A DNA stretch of 29,400 bases. Origin: DASUSH01 sp036375215 (lineage in GTDB: Bacteria; Actinomycetota; Thermoleophilia; Solirubrobacterales; 70-9). Position numbers and translations under genes: made by a program. Under the pieces are notes generated by a model. The model had not been told where the DNA came from. It did not search any database and saw only the letters and a program-made list of their open reading frames with translations. The DNA lies in NCBI GenBank assembly GCA_036375215.1, contig DASUSH010000013.1, positions 1 to 29,400 on the forward strand, in the 5' to 3' direction. Shown here in pieces: positions 1-6,187 of the stretch (within the stretch, counting starts at the first letter, position 1; the number at the start of each line of letters is the position of its first letter).

Positions 1-516
1 GCCGCCGGCGTCGGCACGGCGGACCTGACCGGCGTGGTCGACCTGAACGCATCCGGCAAGGGCTCGGCCGCGGACGTGTCCGGCACCGCCAGCCCGGCGG
101 GCGACGCGACGGGCGCGGCCACGCAGGGCGGCCTCGCCGCCGACGCGGGCGGGCCCGCGGCGGGCGGCGAGGGCTCGGCCGACGGCCGCGGCTCCGGCGA
201 GGGCAACTCCGGGTCCGGCAAGCCGGGCAAGGGCCACGGAAAGGGCCAGGGGAACGGGCGCGGCGACGGCGGCAACGGCGTCGGCACGACCGGGACGCCG
301 CCGGGCCAGGCGCAGACGCCGCCGGGCCAGAGCCAGGCTCCACCCGGCCAGGCCGGCTCGTCGAGCGCCACCCAGAACCCGAACGGGGCTCCCCCCGGCC
401 AGGCCCAGACACCGCCAGGGCAGGCGCTGACGCCGCCGGGGCAGACGCAGACCCCCTCCGGGGAGGCGACCACGGTTCCGAAGGGATCGGACGCGCCCGC
501 CGACGAGCTCGAATAG
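1..516 (+). CDS. Gly/Pro-rich PPGQ-repeat protein, 5' end outside the window
   Basis: The reading frame is open from base 1 and stops at 514-516, so only the C-terminal ~171 residues are visible. A GTG at 34 is a possible internal start, but nothing like a ribosome binding site precedes it and the frame continues upstream. The visible part is low-complexity: an Ala/Gly/Ser stretch, then a basic Gly-Lys-His-Gly run, then about seven copies of a PPGQ (or PSGE) unit spaced 5-7 residues apart and often alternating with QT or QA, ending in an acidic tail. No catalytic motif or known domain is seen. Such composition is usual in secreted or cell-surface linkers, and the downstream genes also encode exported proteins. 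Function is unknown. Codon use keeps high third-position GC, which supports real coding. Confidence 0.7.
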   Translation, partial: AAGVGTADLTGVVDLNASGKGSAADVSGTASPAGDATGAATQGGLAADAGGPAAGGEGSADGRGSGEGNSGSGKPGKGHGKGQGNGRGDGGNGVGTTGTPPGQAQTPPGQSQAPPGQAGSSSATQNPNGAPPGQAQTPPGQALTPPGQTQTPSGEATTVPKGSDAPADELE

Positions 517-568
517 TTCTTTCGAATACACCCTGACAAGCGAGCGAGATCCGCGTTCCGGTCTCGGA

Positions 569-588
569 GGGTCCCACCAGTGGGGCCC
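569..588 (+). other. Hairpin in the leader of the Cys-repeat protein gene
   Basis: GGGTCCCA (569-576) pairs with TGGGGCCC (581-588) around a CCAG loop: eight base pairs, one of them G-U. It lies 11 nt before the AGGAGG ribosome binding site at 600-605. There is no T-tract, so it may be a terminator for the upstream gene or a 5'-UTR stem-loop of the downstream gene. The sequence alone does not decide. Confidence 0.45.
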
Positions 589-611
589 GGCAACGAATGA
601 GGAGGATGAAC

Positions 612-1145
612 GTGAAGAAGTACATGATCGTCGCCGCCGCGTGCGTCGGCGTGCTCTCGATGGGCGTCGCCACCGGCAGCGCCGCGCAGAGCGACACCGC
701 CAAGGCCGCGAAGGCGCTCTGCGTCGAGCAGAAGCAGGCCGACAAGGCCGCGTTCGAGGCAGTCTGGGGCGACCACGCGCTGCGCGACTGCAAGCGCGCC
801 GCCCGCGACGAGGTCACCGAGGCCGCGAAGAACTCCGCCCAGGAGTGCCGCGCTGAGCAGGAGGCCGACTCGGTCGCCTTCCAGGAGACCTACGGCACGA
901 ACGGCAACAAGAAGAACGCCTTCGGCAAGTGCGTGAGCCAGAAGCAGGACGAGGCCCTCGACGAGGAGGTCACCGAGTTCAAGAACGCCGCCAAGGAGTG
1001 TCGCGCCGAGAAGGACGCCGACTCGGTCGCCTTCCAGGAGACCTACGGCACGAACGGCAACAAGAAGAACGCCTTCGGCAAGTGCGTCTCCTCCAAGGCC
1101 AAGGCCCAGAACGACGATGAGTACGTCGAGGGGAGCGATGCGTAG
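612..1145 (+). CDS. Small exported protein with three Cys-containing tandem repeats
   Basis: This is a 177-residue protein with a typical signal peptide (MKKY, then a hydrophobic stretch, cleavage likely after SAA). The GTG at 612 is preferred because AGGAGG at 600-605 lies 6 nt before it; the ATGs at 597 and 606 overlap that site. The mature part consists of three repeats of about 45-51 residues, each starting near a Cys-x-x-E/Q-x motif and ending with a second Cys. Repeats two and three share the block SVAFQETYGTNGNKKNAFGK, followed by a Cys, and are identical over 71 bp of DNA. Six cysteines, two per repeat, could form intra-repeat disulfides. I recognise no named family. The stop overlaps the start of the downstream DUF11/RTX gene by 8 nt, so the two are probably translated together. 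Confidence 0.8.
   Translation: MKKYMIVAAACVGVLSMGVATGSAAQSDTAKAAKALCVEQKQADKAAFEAVWGDHALRDCKRAARDEVTEAAKNSAQECRAEQEADSVAFQETYGTNGNKKNAFGKCVSQKQDEALDEEVTEFKNAAKECRAEKDADSVAFQETYGTNGNKKNAFGKCVSSKAKAQNDDEYVEGSDA
864..934 (+). repeat. 71-bp perfect direct repeat, copy 1
   Basis: The sequence 864-934 is identical to 1017-1087, offset by 153 bp (51 codons), within the Cys-repeat protein gene. Identity at synonymous sites points to recent duplication or gene conversion. Confidence 0.95.
1017..1087 (+). repeat. 71-bp perfect direct repeat, copy 2
   Basis: This is the second copy of the 71-bp block at 864-934 in the same reading frame. It encodes the YGTN...KNAFGKC segment of the third protein repeat. 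Confidence 0.95.
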
Positions 1146-1968
1146 CTCGACCCTGGCCACGGCCGCGATCGCGGCCGCGGCGCTCGCCGGGATCTTCCCG
1201 GCGAGCGCCCTCGGCCAGGCCGACCTCTCGGTCGACCTCTCCGACAGCGCCGACCCGGTCACGACCGGCGCCGAGTACCTGTACTCGGCGGTAGTTCAGA
1301 ACGCCGGGCCCGAGGCGGCGAACGGGGTCACGCTCGAGACGACCCTGCCGAACGAGGTGGACTTCGTCTCCGCGACCGCGTCGCAGGGGACCTGCGACCT
1401 CCAGGGCGCGAGGAAGGTGAGCTGCGCCCTCGGCCAGGTCGCTGCCGGCGGCGGCACCGCAGCCGCCGAGATCCGCGTCCGCGCCCAGCGCGACGGCAAG
1501 GCGTCGGCGACCGCGACGGTCTCCGGCTTGACACCCGCGGACCCGAACCCGGCCAACGACTCGAGCACCGAGGAGACGGCGATCCAGAGCCCGCAGCCGG
1601 TGCAGTGCGCCGGCAAGGCCGCTGACATCGTCGGCACCGCGGGGGACGACGTCCTCACCGGGACCGACAGGGCCGACGTGATCGTCGCGTTCGACGGCGC
1701 CGACACGATCGTCGGGCTCGACGGGCGCGACGTGGTCTGCGCCGGCACGGGCGACGACGTCGTGAAGCTCGGCGGAGCCGGCGACATCGGCAAGGGCGGC
1801 GGCGGGAACGACCGGCTGCGCGGCTCGAGCGGCAACGACGTGCTCGCCGGCAACAGCGGCGACGACAGCCTCGGCGGCGGCGCTGGCAACGACGTGCTGA
1901 GGGGCGGCGCGGGGACCGATCGCTGCGGCGGCGGACCCGGCGCAGACGTGCGCCGCGGCTGCGAGTAG
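1138..1968 (+). CDS. Secreted DUF11-domain protein with RTX-type calcium-binding repeats
   Basis: This is a 276-residue exported protein. The ATG at 1138 follows a GAGGGGA ribosome binding site and begins a good signal peptide (cleavage near ALG-QA, residue ~24); an in-frame ATG at 1117 would spoil that. Residues ~25-140 form a DUF11-like beta-sandwich (DLSVDLSDSADPVTTG..., VVQNAGPEAANGV, ending in DPNPANDSSTEET), a domain common in bacterial surface proteins. Residues ~155-276 carry RTX/hemolysin-type nonapeptides (GTAGDDVLTG, SGNDVLAG, AGNDVLRGG), which bind Ca2+ in beta-rolls. Several units are degenerate and interrupted by Cys residues. There is no sorting signal or enzymatic domain, so a structural or adhesive role outside the cell is likely. 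The start overlaps the upstream stop by 8 nt. Confidence 0.85.
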   Translation: MRSSTLATAAIAAAALAGIFPASALGQADLSVDLSDSADPVTTGAEYLYSAVVQNAGPEAANGVTLETTLPNEVDFVSATASQGTCDLQGARKVSCALGQVAAGGGTAAAEIRVRAQRDGKASATATVSGLTPADPNPANDSSTEETAIQSPQPVQCAGKAADIVGTAGDDVLTGTDRADVIVAFDGADTIVGLDGRDVVCAGTGDDVVKLGGAGDIGKGGGGNDRLRGSSGNDVLAGNSGDDSLGGGAGNDVLRGGAGTDRCGGGPGADVRRGCE

Positions 1969-1994
1969 CCCCCGAGATTCCTCCCCATACACCC

Positions 1995-2032
1995 GCCGAC
2001 GGGCTCGGCGCCGGACGCGCCGGGCCCTCGGC
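1995..2032 (+). terminator. Strong hairpin after the DUF11/RTX gene
   Basis: A 17-nt arm (1995-2011) pairs with a 16-nt arm (2017-2032), giving 16 base pairs with one bulged C and one G-U pair around a CGGAC loop. It starts 26 nt after the stop codon. There is no T-run, as is usual in very GC-rich actinobacteria, so termination is inferred from stem strength and position. Confidence 0.6.
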
Positions 2033-2150
2033 ATGTGCCCGCTCGAGACCGCAACCCGAAGGCGCGAGCGCGGTTCATCATTAGTATCCCCACCGATTCG
2101 GGTGAGACGACGGCCCGGGGCAGACCGGCTTTTAGAGAGGAGCTGAACGG

Positions 2151-4619
2151 ATGCGGCTTGGCTTGAGGATGTTCGCGGCGGCGATCGCGCTGGCGCTGAT
2201 CGGAGCCGCGAGCGCGTCGGCCGCGGACTACGCGGCGACGGCGCGGAACATCATCCCCTCGGGCCAGTGGGGCACGCTGCCGCCGCCCCCGAACGCGGAC
2301 AGCCAGGCCCAGATGTACGACTCGCTGACGCCGCTCTTCCAGAACGTCACCGAGGCCGACCTCGCGACCAAGTTCAAGTCGGAGGCGCTCGGCAGCCTCG
2401 GCACCGACGGCCCGGCGATCTCCACGGAGAACCCGAAGGCGGGCGTCGAGATCGTCCGCGACCAGTTCAACGTCCCTCACGTCACCGCGGCGACCCACGA
2501 GGACGGCATCTGGGCGGCGGGCTGGATCGCCGCCACGGACCGCCTCGCCCTGATGGAGCAGGCGCGCTTCAACGCCCGCGTCGCCGCGATCGACGTCCCG
2601 AACGTGACCGCGCTCTCTCTGATCACCGAGCTGAAGTCGTTCCGCCCGAGCGAGCAGACCGAGAGCGAGCTCGCGCAGCAGACGCAGGTGCTCCAGGGCG
2701 CCGGCCCCGAGGGCGTCGCGCTGCTGAACGACATCGACACCTTCGTCGCCGGGATCAACGCCTACCTCGCCCAGAACAGCCCCGGCACGACCCCGTGGGC
2801 CCGTAACGACATCTACGCCCTGAACGCCCTGAAGGGCCAGTTCCTCGGCCAGGGCGGCGGCGACGAGGCCCGCAACACGATGTTCTACGCGGGCCTGCGC
2901 AAGCAGCTCGGCAACCGGAAGGGCAAGAGCGTCTTCAACGACGTGCGCCAGTTCAAGAACCCGGGCATGCACTTCGCCGTCGACGGCGTCGCCAACTACG
3001 GCAAGATCCCGAAGAAGCCCAAGGGCAACGTGATCATCGACCCGGGCTCGTACGAGCCGGTGGAGGCCGTCCCCGAGGACGACTCGCCGGCCAAGGCGCT
3101 CGAGCCGCGCTCGACGCAGCAGGCCTCGAACGTGCTGATGGCCGACGGGGCGCACTCGCAGACCGGTAACCCGATCATGGTCGGCGGCCCGCAGATCGGC
3201 TACTTCTACCCCGGCTTCACCTACGAGATCGACATGAACGCCCCCGGCCTGCAGTGGCGCGGCGCGACCTCGATCCCGTTCCCCGGCTACCTGCTGATCG
3301 GCCGCGGCGAGGACTTCGCCAACACCCTGACCTCGGCGAGCGCCGACATCGTCGACCAGTACGTCGAGGAGCTCTGCAACAAGAGCGGGACGAAGTACGA
3401 GTACAAGGGCAAGTGCCGCAAGATGGAGACCGTCAACGCAGGCACCATCAACGAGCAGCAGGTCACCTTCCAGCGCACCGTCCACGGCCCCGTGACCGGG
3501 TTCGCGACGGTGAAGGGCGAGCGCGTCGCGATCTCGTCGAAGCGCTCGAGCTACGGCAAGGACACGCTCGACCAGCTGTTCTTCCGCCGGCTCTCGAACG
3601 GCCAGGTGAGCTCGCCGCAGTCGTTCATGGACGCGGCGCGCCTGACCCCGCAGACGTTCAACTCGTTCTACATGGACAACCAGAACATCGCGATGTACAC
3701 GAGCGGCCTGCTCCCGCAGCGGCCGAAGAACGTCGACCCGGGCCTCCTCACGAACGGCAACGGCAAGTACGAGTGGGACGGCTACGCGCCCGACAAGGCC
3801 CATCCGCAGGGCGTAAACCCCGAGGACGGGACGATCGTGAACTGGAACGAGAGCGGCGCGGAAGGCTTCATGGCCGCCGACGACCAGTTCGGCCGCAACG
3901 GCTCGGCGATGCGCGTCGACATGCTCACCAAGGGCATGGAGCGCACCGCCGTGGGCGGCAAGTGGGACCTCGTCGGGCTGACCGCGGCGATGAACGCCGC
4001 GGCGACGCAGGACGTGCGCGCGGTCGACACCGTGCCGCTCCTCCAGGAGCTGCTCGAGGGCTCGAAGGCGCCCTCGGCGACCGCACAGGGCATGCTCGAC
4101 CAGATGATCATCTGGAGCAGCGAGCAGGGCGGCACCCGCCTCGACCTGAACGACGACGGCCTGATCGACGCGCCCGGCGCGGCGAGCATGGACGTCGCCT
4201 GGCCGAAGATCGCCGACGCGTTCATGAAGCCCGTGTTGAAGAAGCAGCGGACCCTCGACGAGCTGTCGACGCTCTTCAGCCGCTTCGACCTGCCGCCCGG
4301 CGGCCAGTACAGCGGTTGGCACCAGTACTTCGACCGCGACGTCCGCGAGTTGCTGGGCCAGAGGGTCGAGCAGCCGTTCGCGAACCAGTACTGCGGCGGC
4401 GGCAGCAAGAAGCAGTGCCGCAAGGACGTCTGGGCCGCGATCGAGAAGGCGGGCCGGGCACTCACCCAGAGTCAGGGCACGTCAGACCCGTCGCAGTGGC
4501 ACTCGGACGCGACGCGCGAGCGGATCCGGTTCGCGCCGGGCATCCTGCAGACGACGATGCGCTACACGAACCGGCCGACCGGCATCCAGCAGGTCATCTC
4601 GTTCAACGGGCACAAATAG
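2151..4619 (+). CDS. Secreted penicillin acylase family amidohydrolase (Ntn hydrolase precursor)
   Basis: This 822-residue precursor has a signal peptide (residues 1-24, ending ASA). A ribosome binding site AGAGGAG lies just before the ATG. Members are made as one chain and cut autocatalytically into alpha and beta subunits, and the new N-terminal Ser of beta is the nucleophile. Here that residue is Ser326 (QQA|SNVLMADGAHSQTGNP). Twenty-two residues later is Gln348 in GGPQIG, matching beta-Gln23 of E. coli penicillin G acylase. The oxyanion Asn lies in the NWN motif at 564-566 (TIVNWNESG). Family substrates are N-acyl groups of beta-lactams, acyl-homoserine lactones or lipopeptides; which applies cannot be told from sequence. 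Length is typical and no disruption is seen. It is preceded by a strong hairpin, so it is probably transcribed on its own. Confidence 0.93.
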   Translation: MRLGLRMFAAAIALALIGAASASAADYAATARNIIPSGQWGTLPPPPNADSQAQMYDSLTPLFQNVTEADLATKFKSEALGSLGTDGPAISTENPKAGVEIVRDQFNVPHVTAATHEDGIWAAGWIAATDRLALMEQARFNARVAAIDVPNVTALSLITELKSFRPSEQTESELAQQTQVLQGAGPEGVALLNDIDTFVAGINAYLAQNSPGTTPWARNDIYALNALKGQFLGQGGGDEARNTMFYAGLRKQLGNRKGKSVFNDVRQFKNPGMHFAVDGVANYGKIPKKPKGNVIIDPGSYEPVEAVPEDDSPAKALEPRSTQQASNVLMADGAHSQTGNPIMVGGPQIGYFYPGFTYEIDMNAPGLQWRGATSIPFPGYLLIGRGEDFANTLTSASADIVDQYVEELCNKSGTKYEYKGKCRKMETVNAGTINEQQVTFQRTVHGPVTGFATVKGERVAISSKRSSYGKDTLDQLFFRRLSNGQVSSPQSFMDAARLTPQTFNSFYMDNQNIAMYTSGLLPQRPKNVDPGLLTNGNGKYEWDGYAPDKAHPQGVNPEDGTIVNWNESGAEGFMAADDQFGRNGSAMRVDMLTKGMERTAVGGKWDLVGLTAAMNAAATQDVRAVDTVPLLQELLEGSKAPSATAQGMLDQMIIWSSEQGGTRLDLNDDGLIDAPGAASMDVAWPKIADAFMKPVLKKQRTLDELSTLFSRFDLPPGGQYSGWHQYFDRDVRELLGQRVEQPFANQYCGGGSKKQCRKDVWAAIEKAGRALTQSQGTSDPSQWHSDATRERIRFAPGILQTTMRYTNRPTGIQQVISFNGHK

Positions 4620-4627
4620 CGGAACCC

Positions 4628-4647
4628 AAAGGGGGTCAGACCCTCTT
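4628..4647. terminator. Palindromic bidirectional terminator between convergent genes
   Basis: AAGGGGGT (4629-4636) pairs with ACCCTCTT (4640-4647) around CAG: eight pairs, one G-U. It lies between the converging acylase and M23 peptidase genes. On the minus strand the stem is followed by TTT. The same GGGTCAGACCC-type core recurs at the convergent junction near 16562. Confidence 0.6.
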
Positions 4648-4661
4648 CAGGTCTTGCGCGG

Positions 4662-5831
4662 CTACGACCACCCGTCCCACTTCTTGAGCTCGGGCTCGGG
4701 GTCCGCGGGCTCGCCCTGCTGCCAGCCCGAGTCCCACATCTCGAAGTGGAGGTGGCAGCCCGAGGCGTTGCCGGTCTCGCCGACGTGGCCGATGGCCTGG
4801 CCGGTCTTGACCTTGTCGCCCTCGGCGACCGTGGGCACCTCCTGGAGGTGCATGTAGACGTAGTCGGTGTCGGTCTTCTTGCCGTCGATCACGAGGTAGT
4901 TGCCCGCCGACTCGTGCGAGTCGACGTGCTCGACCTTGCCGGCGCGCGCGGCGACCATCTTGATGCCGCAGTCGGCGAAGACGTCCTGGCCCTGATGGCC
5001 GCGGCCGGCGCCGATGCCGTCGCCGTACTCGTGCTTGCCGTTCACCGGGAAGATGTGGTCGTACTGCTCGAACGCGGCGGAGTCCCCGCCACCGCCCCCG
5101 AACTCGTACTCGCCGTTCGGCGCGACCTCGCCGTCGTCGGTGACGCCGTCCCACTTCGCGGTCGCCTCGCCGGTGCCCTCGTCCTTCACCGGGACCGTGG
5201 CGACGGCCGTGCCGTCGTCGGCGGAGACGACCTGGAGCTCGGTCGCCGAGCCGCTCGCGACGTGCGCCGTCGCGGTGCGCTTGCCCTTGAAGAAGCCCTT
5301 GTCGGGATCGACGCTGATGCCGTCCGGCGAGGTGTCGCCGGTCGCGTCGCCCGTCCCCGGATCGGCACCCGGCTGGGTCGGGTCGTTCGGGTCGCTCGGC
5401 AGCGTGGTGTCGGTCGGGTCGGTCCCGTCGCCGGCGATCACGAGCTCCTTCGGCGAGGTGGACTTGTTTCGCTCCGAATCGACCACCCGCGGCTTGCCGG
5501 TCACGGCGCCTGCGGGCACGGTCGCCTCGACGGCGTCGTCCGCGGTCTTCTCGGGCTTGGCCTTGACCCGCTTCTCCGCGTCGCTCGCGAACTTCACGAC
5601 CTCGACGTCCTCGAGGCCCGAGCCGGTCAGCTCGACCGCCGAGCCGATCGCGGCGGACTTGCCGTCGCAGTCGGTGACGCACCTGACGCCGTCGACCGCC
5701 GGCTCGCCCGCCCTCGCGTCGGCGGCGCCGGCGAAGACGAGGCCGGCGCCGAAGCTCGCGATCGCCACGATCGCGGCGACGATCAAGTCCCTGGTCGAAT
5801 ACCTGAGCATCCCGCGAATCGATCCGCGCAC
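4662..5831 (-). CDS. M23-family (LytM-like) cell-wall metallopeptidase
   Basis: This 389-residue protein probably cuts peptidoglycan cross-bridges outside the membrane. A hydrophobic segment at ~16-36 exports or anchors it. Residues ~45-130 look like an IPT/Ig-like domain, followed by a Pro/Asp/Thr-rich linker and a second beta-rich segment. The C-terminal M23 domain (~262-380) has zinc ligands His279 and Asp283 (GHQGQD) and His362 (CHLHFE), with His328 (YVYMHL) and His360 completing the active site, so it should be active. GTG at 5831 is chosen because AGAGAGG lies 8 nt upstream and forms the very end of the riboswitch. The gene is alone on its transcript, controlled by the c-di-AMP riboswitch at 5853-6005, and ends at a shared palindromic terminator. 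Confidence 0.92.
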   Translation of the reverse strand: MRGSIRGMLRYSTRDLIVAAIVAIASFGAGLVFAGAADARAGEPAVDGVRCVTDCDGKSAAIGSAVELTGSGLEDVEVVKFASDAEKRVKAKPEKTADDAVEATVPAGAVTGKPRVVDSERNKSTSPKELVIAGDGTDPTDTTLPSDPNDPTQPGADPGTGDATGDTSPDGISVDPDKGFFKGKRTATAHVASGSATELQVVSADDGTAVATVPVKDEGTGEATAKWDGVTDDGEVAPNGEYEFGGGGGDSAAFEQYDHIFPVNGKHEYGDGIGAGRGHQGQDVFADCGIKMVAARAGKVEHVDSHESAGNYLVIDGKKTDTDYVYMHLQEVPTVAEGDKVKTGQAIGHVGETGNASGCHLHFEMWDSGWQQGEPADPEPELKKWDGWS

Positions 5832-5852
5832 GGCTTGTACCTCTCTTTCGGT

Positions 5853-6005
5853 GAGCCTGCGGGGTTAGCTGACGGGCTCGCGCAGAAAGAGCAGCGCTAC
5901 GGGCCGCGATGGCCCCGATTCGCCCCAGTGACGCTTCCCCTCCGGAAGCGCCGTGTGGGTCCCCCGCTCCCCGCGGCCCGTGACCGCGGGGACTCGGCAA
6001 GGTTC
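5853..6005 (-). promoter_or_regulatory. ydaO-yuaA class cyclic di-AMP riboswitch
   Basis: Reading the minus strand, the conserved blocks appear in the right order: a GC-rich hairpin then GAGCGGGGGACCCA (the same string as in B. subtilis ydaO as I remember it), GGGGCGAATC, and finally CCCGTCAGCTAACCCCGCAGGC written as two parts, CCCGTCAGCTAA and CCCCGCAGGC. The ends GAACCTTGC (6005-5997) and GCAGGCTC (5860-5853) can pair as P1 with one bulge and one mismatch. It lies directly ahead of an M23 peptidase; this class commonly precedes cell-wall hydrolase genes in actinobacteria and turns them off when c-di-AMP is bound. The ribosome binding site at 5840-5846 follows the aptamer closely, so control could act at translation or by termination; no intrinsic terminator is obvious. 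Confidence 0.92.
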
Positions 6006-6019
6006 GGTTTCCGGCGGGA

Positions 6020-6025
6020 AATATA
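6020..6025 (-). promoter_or_regulatory. -10-like element ahead of the riboswitch
   Basis: TATATT on the minus strand (6025-6020) sits in the only AT-rich patch of this region. It would start transcription near 6012-6013, just before the aptamer's first paired base. No good -35 is seen at 16-18 bp. Confidence 0.4.
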
Positions 6026-6057
6026 CATAAGCGGGCAACGCAAAGCGTGTGTTCCCC

Positions 6058-6073
6058 CTCACGGTTGCGTGAG
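6058..6073 (-). terminator. Hairpin between the dehydrogenase gene and the riboswitch promoter
   Basis: CTCACG (6058-6063) and CGTGAG (6068-6073) form a perfect six-pair stem with a four-base loop. It could end the transcript of the upstream minus-strand operon before the M23 promoter. There is no T-tract. Confidence 0.35.
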
Positions 6074-6079
6074 CAAACG

Positions 6080-6187
6080 CTAAAACTCCTGGTAATCGCG
6101 CTTACCTGCCGATCGGCCATCGGTCGTGCGACCGGGGAGCGAGAGGCGGTGGAAGGCCATCCGACTGCCGAGTTCGTCGACGTTCAT
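6080..6187 (-). CDS. Possible 35-residue ORF overlapping the dehydrogenase stop
   Basis: An ATG at 6187-6185 overlaps the TGA of the FAD/Fe-S dehydrogenase in an ATGA arrangement and opens a frame of 35 codons (MNVDELGSRMAFHRL...) that ends with TAG at 6080-6082. The peptide is basic and has no hydrophobic segment or known motif. The ATGA overlap is the type used for coupled genes, but one such overlap can occur by chance. No relative is recognised. Confidence 0.22.
   Translation of the reverse strand: MNVDELGSRMAFHRLSLPGRTTDGRSAGKRDYQEF

Noticed and set aside
1296..4322. A 1008-codon open frame on the minus strand across the DUF11 and acylase genes
   Set aside because: It is antisense to two genes with clear domains; its Arg/Val/Leu-heavy composition is what GC-rich coding DNA gives on the opposite strand.
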